A DNA stretch of 64,000 nucleotides from Marinobacter sp. JH2 (GCF_004353225.1 NZ_CP037934.1:1798001-1862000); one strand, 5' to 3'. Numbered from the stretch's first letter, positions 26,495 through 37,832 are shown. Made by a program: numbers and translations. The notes: generated by a model not told the origin, from the sequence alone.

Positions 26495-28054
26495 TTAGTC
26501 TTTCTTAAAGCGAACGACTAGCTCGTGCAACTCGACCGCAACTGCCTCCATATTTTTTACACTTTCGGATGACTGTTCGCCTTTTTCCAGATTTTCGGAC
26601 GCCAACGTTGAAATCTGTTCAACCTGCTGATTAATTTGATCAGAAACCGTAGCCTGCTCCTCGACCGCTGCGGCCATCTGCGAGGCCATATCGGCAATTT
26701 CGGCAACCGAACCAGTAATCTCACCCAGTGTTTTTTCCGCCTCCAGCATCTGCTCCAGCCCCGTGTCAGCAGCCTGATTGCCTTGTTGGGCTTTTGCCAC
26801 TGACTCAGATGAGCGCGTTATAAGGCTTTCAATGATGGCGTGAATTTCTTGTGTTGAATCCTGGGTGCGCCTTGCAAGACTTCTAACTTCGTCCGCCACA
26901 ACCGCAAAACCGCGACCATGCTCACCAGCCCTTGCCGCCTCAATAGCCGCATTGAGAGCGAGCAGGTTGGTTTGATCAGCGATACCCTCAATCATCTTCG
27001 CTACGCCTGCGATACGCTCGCTCTCTTGCGATAACTCTTCAACCGAGGTACTGATGTCGTGAACAGTGTCCTTGAGGTTCTGAATGGATTCCCGGGTTTG
27101 CGCTACGACGGTCGAGCCTTTTTTTGCATGGTCCCGCGATCCCTCGGCGTGCTGGGCGGTCTGCTGTACATTAGAGGAAACCTCACCAATGGTTTGTGAC
27201 ATCTCATGGACGGCGGCTGCGACCTGCTCGGTTTCTGCTTGCTGTTTGCGCAGGGTTTCCTGAGCTTCGTAATTAATCTCCATGCCTTTCGTCGCACCAA
27301 GCTTTACCTGAGCAGCGGCATCTTCCATTCGGGTAAGCACAGCGTCCAAGTGCGACTGCTGAGCGAGGATCGCAACTTTCAATCGACCAAGAGACATGTC
27401 GTCATCGGTGTAACTTTCGGCGGCAAGATTATCCGTGAAAGTGTTTCCCATCATTCCGGCCATTGAGGCCAAAAGTTTACGCTTGGAGGCATACATCCAG
27501 AGAGCAAACGCGATAACGCCACCTGACAGAACCAGCTCCGACCAAACCGGCTGGTTCAGCCAAAATAAAAGGCCCGCCACAGCAAACACGAGGCCCATAA
27601 AGAGTCCACTGAAAGGTACTCGTTTGAGTATAGAGTTCGCGTATTTGCCCTTACGCAACTTTGCATACAGGCAATCGGCGCGTTCAACATCTTTGCGATT
27701 CGGGCAACTTCGCACCGACTCATAACCGACAATCTCACCATTCTCCGTGACGGGCGTGATATAGGCACTGACCCAGTAGAAGTCACCATTTTTACACCGA
27801 TTTTTGACAAGCCCCATCCAAGGCCGACCACTTTTCAGGTGAGACCACATGTTTTCGTAGGCTGCTGGAGGCATATCGGGGTGACGAACCATATTATGAG
27901 GCTGCCCAATCAGCTCGTCCCTGGAAAAGCCGCTGACTTCAACGAAGGCATCGTTGCAATGCTGAATCTTGCCGCGCAGATCGGTCGATGAAATTAGTTT
28001 CTGGGAGGCTGGAAATGTTCTTTCATTGTCGGTAACAGGAAGATTTTTTCTCAT
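26495..28054 (-). CDS. Aer-like PAS chemoreceptor
   Basis: The 519-residue protein has an N-terminal PAS domain (about 18-120) with the ECF-type [18 protein letters not shown] and [12 protein letters not shown] motifs found in Aer. A hydrophobic hairpin follows (about 150-195), then an MCP signalling domain with the hairpin tip [20 protein letters not shown]. The PAS fold of Aer binds FAD and senses redox state or oxygen. No CheR pentapeptide is visible at the C-terminus. It is a single gene; no clear FliA promoter was found. Confidence 0.93.
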   Translation of the reverse strand: MRKNLPVTDNERTFPASQKLISSTDLRGKIQHCNDAFVEVSGFSRDELIGQPHNMVRHPDMPPAAYENMWSHLKSGRPWMGLVKNRCKNGDFYWVSAYITPVTENGEIVGYESVRSCPNRKDVERADCLYAKLRKGKYANSILKRVPFSGLFMGLVFAVAGLLFWLNQPVWSELVLSGGVIAFALWMYASKRKLLASMAGMMGNTFTDNLAAESYTDDDMSLGRLKVAILAQQSHLDAVLTRMEDAAAQVKLGATKGMEINYEAQETLRKQQAETEQVAAAVHEMSQTIGEVSSNVQQTAQHAEGSRDHAKKGSTVVAQTRESIQNLKDTVHDISTSVEELSQESERIAGVAKMIEGIADQTNLLALNAAIEAARAGEHGRGFAVVADEVRSLARRTQDSTQEIHAIIESLITRSSESVAKAQQGNQAADTGLEQMLEAEKTLGEITGSVAEIADMASQMAAAVEEQATVSDQINQQVEQISTLASENLEKGEQSSESVKNMEAVAVELHELVVRFKKD

Positions 28055-28261
28055 GACTGCCCTTGGCCATCCGCGAATGATGTTTTTCTTGCCTATGAAT
28101 TATTATTGCCTGAAATTTTGATACCTGTCCTCTTTTTTTGATGATTATTGCAATAAAAATTTTTCTTTTATCCCGTTTGCGACCGAAATCGCCAACCTAC
28201 AATGACGCCACCAGTAGGCCTTCGGTAGAAGCTCTCACCATCTTGGAGCCAATTCCGAGCA

Positions 28262-28322
28262 CAAAAAAGGGCCAGATCACGGCACGGCTCGCAAGCCTTT
28301 AAGTGTGCCGGGAACTGGCCCC
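28262..28322 (-). terminator. terminator of the gspNCD operon
   Basis: On the minus strand CTGGCCC and GGGCCAG form an outer stem around a second stem GTGCCG/CGGCAC and a third GGCT/AGCC. The outer stem is followed by six A-to-T bases. It starts 19 bases past the gspD stop. Confidence 0.75.
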
Positions 28323-28341
28323 TTTCATGTCTGATCAGCCC

Positions 28342-30291
28342 TTAATAGCGGCGCCCATCAAACAGCCTCTCGACAGTGGGTTCGGCGTCGGGTTCCGGAA
28401 GGCCCAGCTTCTTACGAACCTCCAGATTCACATCCCACAAACGGTTGAACTTCTGCAGGGTCGCTGCTGCCGCATCTTGCTTTCCAAGCATAATGGTAGG
28501 GCGCAGGAACACCAGCAAATTGCGCTTCACTCGGCTCTCGCTCTCGGACGAGAACAGGCGCCCCAAATACGGAATATCGCCCAACAGTGGCACCTTGCTT
28601 TTGTTAACCTGATAATCGTCTTTGATCAGCCCACCCAGCACAACAGTTTCGCCGTCGTCTGCCAGTACGGTGGTTTTAATCTCCCGCTTATTGGTAATCA
28701 AATCGGAGGCTCCAGCTACTGTCGTCGCCGAAATATCCTCGGTTGTTTGTTCAACCACCATGCGCACCAGGCCATCTGCACTAATGGTCGGGGTCACCTT
28801 CAGTGACAGGCCCACGTCACGGCGTTCTATGGTGGTAAATGGGTTGGTTGTCCCATCGCCGGTAACAGTCGACTGTCCGGTACGGAATGGCACGTTCTGA
28901 CCCACAATGATTTCGGATTCCTGGTTATCCAGAGTAATGATGCTCGGCGTAGACAACAGGTTTGCCGCCGAAGCTGAGGACAATGCCTGAATCAGCACAC
29001 CCCAGGTAATTCCGTTCTCGTCACGGTTGCCCGCACCAATGGTGACGCCCGAACCCAGTTGCGGGACCACGTCGCCGACCAGTGCACCGATCACAGAATT
29101 CAGGCCAACCATGCCCGAACCGCTGGTCAGGTTGGTTCCCAGAACTGGTAACGCGGACGCAGATTCGTCGCCAGCAGCCAGTTGCACACCTAGCTGGTCA
29201 CCCAGCTCATCACTGATCTCAACAATCGCCGCTTCGATCATCACCTGAGCACGGCGAACATCCAATTGGGAAACGATCTGTTCGGCCTCTTGCATCAAAG
29301 AAGGATCACCACGAACCACCAAGGCGTTCAATCCCTCGTCGGCGAAAACAGCGAAGTTGTTGTTCGGGTTTCCTGCATTGCCCCCCGTACCGCCAGAGCC
29401 ACCACTTTCTTTAATCGCTTCGCCCATGACTCCCTTGAGTATTTCAGTCAGGGTTTTCGCATCGGCGTGGCGCAGGCGAATAACCTTGGTAGTGCCGCCA
29501 CTTGCGGAAGGTTGGTCCAGTTTGCGAATCAGCACTCGCATCTTTTCACGGAAGACTTCGTCACCGCGCAAGATCAAGCGATTACTGCGTTCGTCCGCAG
29601 TCACGTTGTATTTTTTGGCGGTATTATCATTGCCAGCACGGCCCAATTCACTCGGTGCCAATTCCTGTAGCAACTTCACCATGTCGCCGACCCAAGCTTC
29701 ACGCAACTGGATGACTTCTACTTCAGAACGGGAAGGGCTATCAAGCTCACGAACGATTTGTTCAATGCGCTGAATGTTGGAAGAGTGATCACTCACAATC
29801 AAAGCATTGGCCGCCGCCACGCCGGCCAAATGCCCGTATTTAGCAACCAAGGGGCGAAGTATCGGCACCAGTTCCAGAGCATTGGCGTTATCAATCTGGA
29901 TAACCCGGGTAATCAGTTGTTCGGAGGGCGTTGTGTTGAACCGATCCAGTACTTCAGCAGATTGTTTGGCATCCACCTGCTGCACCACTTTCACGACCTC
30001 TTCACCGGGAATGGCGGTAAAGCCGTGCACGTTCAGAACCGCCAGAAAGAGATCGTAAATTTCGTCTTTGTTCATCGGTGCGCTCGAAAGCACCGTGACT
30101 TTGCCCTTCACCCGCGGGTCCACCACAAAACTGTAGCCTGTGATGTCCGCAACTTGCGTTACGAAGGCCCGTATATCTGCTTCCTTGAGATTCAGTCTCC
30201 ACGTTTCTTCCTGTGCCTGTGCCACGGCCATCAACGGCAGTAGAAGAACAAATAAGAGAACCCTGAGGATGTTTGTTTTATGGTTATACAT
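28342..30291 (-). CDS. gspD: type II secretion secretin GspD
   Basis: The 649-residue outer-membrane secretin has a signal peptide (1-27, ending AQA-QEE). N0, N1, N2 and N3 domains follow: SFVVDPRVKGKVTVLSSAPM marks N0 and GLNALVVRGDP marks N3. The C-terminal secretin domain contains VPLLGDIPYLGRLF. The Gly/Asn-rich linker in N3 (ESGGSGGTGGNAGNPNNN) is typical of GspD. It forms the exit pore for folded exoproteins. It follows gspC by 32 bases. No S-domain pilotin-binding extension is obvious. Confidence 0.95.
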   Translation of the reverse strand: MYNHKTNILRVLLFVLLLPLMAVAQAQEETWRLNLKEADIRAFVTQVADITGYSFVVDPRVKGKVTVLSSAPMNKDEIYDLFLAVLNVHGFTAIPGEEVVKVVQQVDAKQSAEVLDRFNTTPSEQLITRVIQIDNANALELVPILRPLVAKYGHLAGVAAANALIVSDHSSNIQRIEQIVRELDSPSRSEVEVIQLREAWVGDMVKLLQELAPSELGRAGNDNTAKKYNVTADERSNRLILRGDEVFREKMRVLIRKLDQPSASGGTTKVIRLRHADAKTLTEILKGVMGEAIKESGGSGGTGGNAGNPNNNFAVFADEGLNALVVRGDPSLMQEAEQIVSQLDVRRAQVMIEAAIVEISDELGDQLGVQLAAGDESASALPVLGTNLTSGSGMVGLNSVIGALVGDVVPQLGSGVTIGAGNRDENGITWGVLIQALSSASAANLLSTPSIITLDNQESEIIVGQNVPFRTGQSTVTGDGTTNPFTTIERRDVGLSLKVTPTISADGLVRMVVEQTTEDISATTVAGASDLITNKREIKTTVLADDGETVVLGGLIKDDYQVNKSKVPLLGDIPYLGRLFSSESESRVKRNLLVFLRPTIMLGKQDAAAATLQKFNRLWDVNLEVRKKLGLPEPDAEPTVERLFDGRRY

Positions 30292-30323
30292 CTGGCGGTA
30301 TCGTCCTGTATTGAATTACCCGA

Positions 30324-31190
30324 TCAGTTGCGCCATTGCTCGGGAATGGCATAGCTGACCGTAAGTAGACTTCCGTTACGTTCTATTTCTATATCCAGCC
30401 GTGGCTGGCTGCGCCATTCGTCAAACAACGCTTTATCCTGTTCAAAATCGCCCAATCGCTGGCCATTCAATGCAGTGATCACATCACCGGGCTTCAGGTT
30501 AACGGCGTTCAACATGGCGTTCGAGCCATCGTACACGTATCCGGTTTGGCCATTGTCGCTGGCCGGGCTCAACCCATAAGCCCGGAGAGCCGCTGCCCCC
30601 TGTGTATCAAGTTGAGCCCTGGCACTGGCCAGAATCTCGTCTGGAGACCCTACGGGGCGGGATTCGTCCCTTGGCGTTTCCGCCACAATCCCTTCAACAC
30701 CGAGCACTTCTTCAAAGGCCAGCGATTCGTATCGCCCACCCCGTCTTATTAAAATCCGCGCGGACTCAACTTCGGCGAGCTCCGCATTACCCGGCAGCCT
30801 ATCGCCTACTCGGTAGTATTCCGTTTCGCCGTTGCTTCCGGCAACTATAGCACCGGAGTCTTCTGGACGCTGCCCTATCAGCACGCCTTCCAAGCGCAAC
30901 CGCAGGCCAGTTTCGGGCACAGATTCTCTAATAACATCCGCTACACCGGCCTGAGCCTCAGACCGACCAAACAATTCGTACCCGGCTATCGGTGCCAAAC
31001 CACGGCTCTGTAAAGCACTCTGCGCCCCGGCGACTTGCCCGTACAATTCGGGCACAGGCTGCTCCGGCCAGGCATACAACCAAGCAACCCGAGCAAGCTC
31101 CACACCCAAATACATAACCAAAGCGAGAAGCAATAGATTGGCTAATGTTCGAGACACTCGTTCTTGCGATTTAACGGACAATGCAGTCAC
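30324..31190 (-). CDS. gspC: type II secretion inner-membrane protein GspC
   Basis: The 288-residue protein links the inner-membrane platform to GspD. One helix (about 16-35) is followed by an HR domain (VLIGQRPEDSGAIVA, then EYYRVGDRLPGNAELAEV) and a C-terminal PDZ domain (LKPGDVITALNGQRLGD). I placed the start at GTG 31190 because AGGAGG lies 8 bases before it, just before the end of gspN; a longer frame would overlap gspN by about 50 bases. Confidence 0.92.
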   Translation of the reverse strand: MTALSVKSQERVSRTLANLLLLALVMYLGVELARVAWLYAWPEQPVPELYGQVAGAQSALQSRGLAPIAGYELFGRSEAQAGVADVIRESVPETGLRLRLEGVLIGQRPEDSGAIVAGSNGETEYYRVGDRLPGNAELAEVESARILIRRGGRYESLAFEEVLGVEGIVAETPRDESRPVGSPDEILASARAQLDTQGAAALRAYGLSPASDNGQTGYVYDGSNAMLNAVNLKPGDVITALNGQRLGDFEQDKALFDEWRSQPRLDIEIERNGSLLTVSYAIPEQWRN

Positions 31191-31191
31191 C

Positions 31192-31983
31192 CTACAAACC
31201 TCCTGGCAAGAGAGGTTGCTTAACCCGAAAAACCACATCGCTTGGGCTGCTGTTTTCAGACCAAGGCTGTTGCGCCAAATCCACCATCCGTTTGTACACG
31301 CGAATTTCCATCATGCCGTTCCAGAGAATACTGGCATCTGCCGCGGGCCCGTCACCACCCTGCTCCGAGATATCTAAAGCGACACCGCCATCTACCGTAT
31401 CCAAGCTAGCTTGCATTGGCGGGAACTGAGCCTGCCCGGTTTGATTTCCCATTGGCCAGGCAACCAGGCCACCATCCCAGCGCCCTATGCCTTCGGCATG
31501 TTGCAACCGCTCATTAGCCCAGCGCAGATTCAGGTGATCGATGGCTACCTTGCCCTCTATCATGGCCCCACCGCTTTGGCGAATCAGGTCTTTAAACTCC
31601 GCAACGGTAACAATACCCTCAGCCATGACGTCAAAGTTACCTGTCCAACTGGCACGGGCTAAGCCTTGCAACCGAGATTGCGACGACGAAACTGTGAATG
31701 CGAGCGGAAGGGTCAAGTCCGTAAACGAGGGCCAGTTCAGATGCCACTGCAGCCGCGCGGGAAACCCCGACAAGTGCACTTTCGCAGTGCCATCCCACAA
31801 ATGACCAGACACTTGACGGACTTGCACTTGGGATGGAAGGTCTAACTGCCCCGACACTTGATGCCAAGCCCAGCCAATAGGCATTCTAATGACGAGCGTC
31901 ACCGCAAAGACAAGCACCCCAAGCAACAACAGCAAAAAGAACTTGCCGGGGCGAAAAAAAGGTTTTGGGGAATCTTCACTCAT
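31192..31983 (-). CDS. gspN: type II secretion protein GspN
   Basis: The 263-residue protein has an N-terminal helix (about 14-34) and a beta-rich periplasmic domain with the GspN motif QVSGHLWDGTA. It ends one base before the gspC start codon. The start at 31983 (MSEDSPKPFF) is chosen because the longer frame would begin inside the terminator hairpin at 32056-32095; it has no strong ribosome site. GspN is an accessory T2SS component. The remaining gsp genes are not in the window. Confidence 0.85.
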   Translation of the reverse strand: MSEDSPKPFFRPGKFFLLLLLGVLVFAVTLVIRMPIGWAWHQVSGQLDLPSQVQVRQVSGHLWDGTAKVHLSGFPARLQWHLNWPSFTDLTLPLAFTVSSSQSRLQGLARASWTGNFDVMAEGIVTVAEFKDLIRQSGGAMIEGKVAIDHLNLRWANERLQHAEGIGRWDGGLVAWPMGNQTGQAQFPPMQASLDTVDGGVALDISEQGGDGPAADASILWNGMMEIRVYKRMVDLAQQPWSENSSPSDVVFRVKQPLLPGGL

Positions 31984-32055
31984 TACATCGCGCACATTTG
32001 TAAGCCGGTTGCCGAGTCTAACAAACACAATTGCCAAGCGCATGATTAAAGCAAC

Positions 32056-32095
32056 AAAAAACCCCGCGTGGATGTGATCCAGCACGGGGTTTTTC
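32056..32095 (-). terminator. terminator of the almA-like gene
   Basis: ACCCCG (32061-32066) and CGGGGT (32085-32090) pair with A- and T-runs on both sides. On the minus strand it follows the almA stop by about 30 bases. Confidence 0.8.
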
Positions 32096-32122
32096 TGTGT
32101 AGCTCAGGCCAGAGCCCGCCAT

Positions 32123-33625
32123 TCAGGAAAACTTAAAGGTCGACGGGATAAGTGAGGAGGAAATCTTCTTGGATCTTGATTCTGCAAATCTTAAACCCGA
32201 TTCATTGACCTTAGAAAAACGAATCATTGAGGTGTCGTGCAAATAACTCTGTATCACTTTCCATGGGCCACTCTTACCTTGTCTCGGCAATAGATGCCTG
32301 GCGCGCGCCACATAACCTGATTGCAGGTCGAGGAAAGGCTCATCGGAAAAATCATTTCCCTGCGCTTCGGGTACACAGTAAGGGATACCCTGCTTATCCA
32401 TGTAATTGATTAACCGACAGCAAAACTCTGCAATCAGATCCGCTTTCAGGGTCCAGGACGAGTTGGTGTAACCAAAGGTCATCGAAAAATTCGGCACACC
32501 GCTGACCATAGAGCCCTTATAGGTTAAACACTCACCGACATTAACTTCCTTACCATCAACTACAGGCGTCACTCCACCAAATATCTTCATATCCAGCCCA
32601 GTCGCTGTAACAACAACGTCAGCTTGGAGCTCTTTGCCTGATTTCAACCTGATACCCTGTTCAGTAAAGCTTTCAATATGATCAGTAACCACTGAAGCTT
32701 TCTTTTCCTTCAACACTTTGAACAAATCACCATTGGGTACTGCACACAACCTTTCATCCCAAGGGTTATAGTTGGGTGCAAAATGTTTCATATCGAAATC
32801 GCTCCCCAGCTGCCGTTTGGCTGCCATAAGCAACAGTCGCCTAATCGCTTTAGGCCGTTGCCTAGAGAGCCGGTACACGCCCAACTGGAGACCTACATTT
32901 CTTGCCCGAGCCATTTTATAAACCAGTTTTTCCGGCAAGAACTTACGTAAACCAATCGAAATATGATCTTTCTCAGGGACAGCAGCCACATAGCTTGGAG
33001 ATCGTTGCAACATAGTCACATGCTCCGCTTGATCACACATGGCGGGTAACAACGTGACAGCGGTGGCACCACTCCCAATAATCACGACTTTCTTATCTTT
33101 GTACTGAATATCGTCTGTCCATTTCTGGGGATGAACAACATCCCCCTTAAACTTTTCAAGCCCAGGGAAATCAGGCGTATAGCCCGCTTCATAATTATAG
33201 TAGCCAGTACAACCCATCAAAAAGCCGCAGGTAAAAATCTGCTCTTCTTCGCTCCCTTCTCGAGTGGCAATGACCTTCCACTGAGCTTTTTCACTACTCC
33301 ACTCTACGCGGACGACTTTCATCCCATAAGTAATGTGTTGAGTGATGTTATATTCCTGAGACGTCTCTCTTATGTAATTCAAGATCGACGCGCCATCAGC
33401 AATACTCTTCTCACTTGTCCACGGCTTGAAGCTATACCCTAGCGTAAACATGTCAGAATCTGACCTTATGCCCGGGTAGCGAAATAAATCCCAAGTTCCG
33501 CCCATCGAAGATCGACTTTCTAAGACTGCAAATGTCTTTTTAGGACAATTCCTTCTCAAGTGAGCAGCTGCACCTATCCCGGACAAACCTGCCCCTATGA
33601 TCAAAACATCAACATGCTTATTCAT
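32123..33625 (-). CDS. almA: AlmA/MymA-type flavin monooxygenase
   Basis: The 500-residue FAD/NADPH monooxygenase has two Rossmann motifs, GAGLSG at 11-16 and GSGATA at 183-188. Between them lies the Baeyer-Villiger-type fingerprint FKGDVVHPQKW at 158-168 (FxGxxxHxxxW). The whole chain reads like AlmA, implicated in long-chain alkane use in Acinetobacter and Marinobacter-type bacteria, and like mycobacterial MymA. Whether it hydroxylates alkanes or oxidises ketones is not decided by sequence. The ATG at 33625 follows GGAGGGG. It is divergent from a PF10118 protein, and an operator-like repeat lies between them. Base composition is visibly more AT-rich than the neighbours. Confidence 0.88.
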   Translation of the reverse strand: MNKHVDVLIIGAGLSGIGAAAHLRRNCPKKTFAVLESRSSMGGTWDLFRYPGIRSDSDMFTLGYSFKPWTSEKSIADGASILNYIRETSQEYNITQHITYGMKVVRVEWSSEKAQWKVIATREGSEEEQIFTCGFLMGCTGYYNYEAGYTPDFPGLEKFKGDVVHPQKWTDDIQYKDKKVVIIGSGATAVTLLPAMCDQAEHVTMLQRSPSYVAAVPEKDHISIGLRKFLPEKLVYKMARARNVGLQLGVYRLSRQRPKAIRRLLLMAAKRQLGSDFDMKHFAPNYNPWDERLCAVPNGDLFKVLKEKKASVVTDHIESFTEQGIRLKSGKELQADVVVTATGLDMKIFGGVTPVVDGKEVNVGECLTYKGSMVSGVPNFSMTFGYTNSSWTLKADLIAEFCCRLINYMDKQGIPYCVPEAQGNDFSDEPFLDLQSGYVARARHLLPRQGKSGPWKVIQSYLHDTSMIRFSKVNESGLRFAESRSKKISSSLIPSTFKFS

Positions 33626-33714
33626 AACCCCTCCGAATTCACTGGCCCCATTATAAGACCGCCCTCCACTTGCCAAGGACTCAGCCAGCAGAATAGTTAA
33701 ACGCTGGACAATGC

Positions 33715-33734
33715 TACACCGGCCAATGTAACAT
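33715..33734. promoter_or_regulatory. operator-like site upstream of almA and the PF10118 gene
   Basis: The site reads TACACCGGCCAATGTAACAT: an inverted repeat TACAC-N6-ATGTA with an AACAT tail. It matches the site at 35645-35664 at 17 of 20 positions and in the same orientation. It lies 55 bases before the PF10118 start and 90 bases before the almA start, as expected for a shared transcription factor. Confidence 0.65.
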
Positions 33735-33788
33735 TGTCTAGGTAACAAAGTGGCGCAAGTGAAAAATCAACTCCAGGTGGAGGCTAAT

Positions 33789-34646
33789 ATGAGTCAGCGG
33801 AACAAGAAAACGCCCATGCTAATGCCAACCAGACGCGACATTAAGTTCAAGCTCGATCCTAAGATTATTAGTGAGTGGCACCATTCTGGCGGCCCCATTT
33901 TCACAACGTTTCTTAACACCTTTTCGACCATTCTCCCGGTCGGCGAACGCTTTTTTATCGATAGCGTTAGAGTCTATCGAGATAAAATCGAAGACCCTGA
34001 GCTAAAAAAGGCTGTCACAGCCTTCATTGGTCAAGAGGCCATGCATGGACGTGAGCATGAGGACTATAACTCTCCGTTTTTAGCCAAAACGCCGGCTGCA
34101 AGAACATTCGAAAAGGGGGTTACCAAGCTCCTGAAATCACTGACGAAGCGTGCACCCAAACCTTTTAACCTTTCGGCCACGATTGCTCTGGAACACTTTA
34201 CCGCTCTATTGGCCGACGGGGTGCTTTCTGAACCACTTGTTACCGAAGGTGCAGATCCGCAATACGCAGCCTTGTGGCGCTGGCATGCCATGGAAGAAAC
34301 TGAGCACAAAGCCGTTGCTTATGACGTTTGGGATGTCGTTATGGGAAGAGGCACCGGCGCCTATCTAGGCCGAAGCGCCGGCTTCGTTGCTGCAACCGTA
34401 ATTTTTTGGGGCTTAACGATCCCTGCCTTTGTTGGGGCATTACGTACTGAAGGTCAGATCACCAATTGGGACGGCTGGAACAAATTCTTTAGGTACACTA
34501 TGGGGGACATTGGATTACTACGCAGACAAATCGGTAACTATCTGGACTACTTCAGACCCGATTTCCACCCTTGGGATCACGACAACCGGGAATACCTGGA
34601 GCAAATAGATAAGTTCCTAGCTGATCAAGAAGCTGTAGCTGCTTAA
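33789..34646 (+). CDS. PF10118 metal-dependent hydrolase-like protein, diiron type
   Basis: The 285-residue protein has the helical make-up of PF10118 proteins. The putative ferritin-like metal ligands lie in FIGQEAMHGREHEDYN, ALEHFTALLAD and WHAMEETEHKAVAYD (E, ExxH and ExxxEH patterns). Annotation as a hydrolase in databases is weakly founded; a diiron oxygenase or desaturase-like activity on lipids is as likely. The ATG at 33789 follows GGAGG at 5 bases. It is divergent from almA and ends with a terminator. Confidence 0.8.
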   Translation: MSQRNKKTPMLMPTRRDIKFKLDPKIISEWHHSGGPIFTTFLNTFSTILPVGERFFIDSVRVYRDKIEDPELKKAVTAFIGQEAMHGREHEDYNSPFLAKTPAARTFEKGVTKLLKSLTKRAPKPFNLSATIALEHFTALLADGVLSEPLVTEGADPQYAALWRWHAMEETEHKAVAYDVWDVVMGRGTGAYLGRSAGFVAATVIFWGLTIPAFVGALRTEGQITNWDGWNKFFRYTMGDIGLLRRQIGNYLDYFRPDFHPWDHDNREYLEQIDKFLADQEAVAA

Positions 34647-34658
34647 TCACTGCTTGCT

Positions 34659-34698
34659 AGGGCGCGGTCTGTAACCTCTGCATTCCGCGCCCTTTTTC
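34659..34698 (+). terminator. terminator of the PF10118 gene
   Basis: AGGGCGCGG and CCGCGCCCT form a 9-bp stem with a 17-base loop, followed by TTTTT. Confidence 0.85.
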
Positions 34699-34705
34699 AA
34701 TGTGT

Positions 34706-35548
34706 TTATTTCGCAGTTAAAGCCAGCGATTTTTGCACCAAAGATTGATACGAGGCTGGCAAAGCTCTCGTCATATAGTCCAGCACCTTTGCATCTGGCC
34801 CAATCAATATTCTGCGCTGATTTTTCTTTACACCTTTCAAAATTACCGACGCTGCGGTCTCGGGAGTCGTCATGAAAAGGCTTTCAAACTGATCGCGCAT
34901 TTCCTCAGCATTTGCTTGCTTGGAAATACTTTCAACACTCTTATTCATTCGAGCATTCTTAGCAATATTGGTCTTGATGCCACCAGGATGGACGCAGCTG
35001 GCAGAAACCCTGCCCCTCTCCAGATCCAACTCTTGCCTGAGCGATTCGGTAAATCCTCTGACGGCAAACTTCGAGGCATTATAGGCACTCTGAGTCGGCT
35101 GAGAGAACAGGCCAAACACACTCGAAATATTCACAATATGCCCCTCTTCACCCGAGGACTTTATATATGGCAAAAATGCTTTAGTGCCATATATCACACC
35201 CCACAGATTTATATTTATAATCCACTCATAATCTTCCAATGGGGTTTCTTCCACCGTACCACCCATCGCAACACCGGCATTATTAAAAACCAGGTTTACC
35301 TTTCCATGATAATCGACAACCTTGTTGGCCCACTGATTCATTGCTGCGCTATCGGATACATCCAAGATGTCGTGACACACTTTGACATCGTACTTTTGCA
35401 ACTCAGATACCGTTTTCTTTAATCCGACCTTGTCCACATCACTCACCGCAAGATGGCAACCTTCCTTTGCCAAGGCAATAGCAAGGGCACGACCAATACC
35501 AGAAGCCGCTCCAGTAACAGCAGCTACTTTATTTCGAAAACTTTTCAT
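34706..35548 (-). CDS. SDR dehydrogenase, SadH-like
   Basis: The 280-residue enzyme has TGAASGIG at 12-19, NNAG at 89-92 and catalytic Y156/K160 (SAYNASK) after an NISS serine. The C-terminal tail (VLDYMTRALPASYQSLVQK) is like that of SadH-type SDRs, which accompany MymA-type monooxygenases in mycobacteria. The ATG at 35548 follows GGAG at 9 bases; an ATG 5 codons upstream overlaps that ribosome site. It faces the PF10118 gene, ending beyond its terminator. It shares the 20-base operator with almA, so it may oxidise or reduce the product of that enzyme. Confidence 0.88.
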   Translation of the reverse strand: MKSFRNKVAAVTGAASGIGRALAIALAKEGCHLAVSDVDKVGLKKTVSELQKYDVKVCHDILDVSDSAAMNQWANKVVDYHGKVNLVFNNAGVAMGGTVEETPLEDYEWIININLWGVIYGTKAFLPYIKSSGEEGHIVNISSVFGLFSQPTQSAYNASKFAVRGFTESLRQELDLERGRVSASCVHPGGIKTNIAKNARMNKSVESISKQANAEEMRDQFESLFMTTPETAASVILKGVKKNQRRILIGPDAKVLDYMTRALPASYQSLVQKSLALTAK

Positions 35549-35644
35549 TGATGAGAACTCCATTAGTTAGCAATCCGTGTTGCTTTTGGGGACAGGCATG
35601 TCAGTACTTCAAAAAAATACGGCCCATCAGAGGCAATCAATCTA

Positions 35645-35664
35645 TACACCGTTCAGTGTAACAT
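35645..35664. promoter_or_regulatory. operator-like site upstream of the SadH-like gene
   Basis: The site reads TACACCGTTCAGTGTAACAT, a perfect inverted repeat TACAC-N6-GTGTA with an AACAT tail, 97 bases before the SDR start. It is the near twin of the site at 33715-33734. Confidence 0.65.
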
Positions 35665-35742
35665 AGAATGATGGATCAGTTAATAAACCCCTAAAACCTG
35701 ACTCCCACCAAAAAATGAAGAAAGCATAACCACGAAGCCAAT

Positions 35743-35778
35743 AAAAAACCCCGAAAGTCAGAGACTTTCGGGGTTTTT
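35743..35778 (-). terminator. terminator of groESL
   Basis: CCCCGAAAGTC and GACTTTCGGGG form a perfect 11-bp stem with a 3-base loop, flanked by A- and T-runs; on the minus strand it follows groEL. Confidence 0.95.
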
Positions 35779-35816
35779 AGACGCGATGAACGCGGGCTAA
35801 TCATCTACATGATGAT

Positions 35817-37487
<1,671 letters not shown>

Positions 37488-37544
37488 TTAAACCGAAATT
37501 TGATCGATCGGATAAATGTTCGTTCGTGCGAATCGCTCAGGCGA

Positions 37545-37832
37545 TCACTCAAGCACGCCGTAGATATCGTTCTCGCTCATGATGAGCAGCTCTTCACCGT
37601 CTACCTTCACGGTATTGCCGGCGTACTGGCCGAAAACAACGGTGTCACCCACTTTGACTGCCAATGAACAAGTTTCGCCATTCTCGAGAATGCGACCATT
37701 ACCCACGGCGATAATTTCGCCCTGAGACGGTTTCTCTTTAGCGTTACCCGGCAGCACGATGCCACCTGCTGTTTTCTCTTCTTCTTCCTTACGGCGTACG
37801 ACAACACGGTCGTGTAACGGACGAATCTTCAT
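37545..37832 (-). CDS. groS: co-chaperonin GroES
   Basis: The 95-residue GroES starts [20 protein letters not shown] and has the mobile loop [18 protein letters not shown] that binds GroEL. It is the first gene of the operon, about 150 bases downstream of a sigma-32 promoter. Confidence 0.98.
   Translation of the reverse strand: MKIRPLHDRVVVRRKEEEEKTAGGIVLPGNAKEKPSQGEIIAVGNGRILENGETCSLAVKVGDTVVFGQYAGNTVKVDGEELLIMSENDIYGVLE

Noticed and set aside
28055..28200. Possible FliA (sigma-28) promoter before the Aer-like receptor
   Set aside because: TAAA and GCAATAA-like boxes exist but match GCCGATAA at only about five of eight positions; not enough to call.
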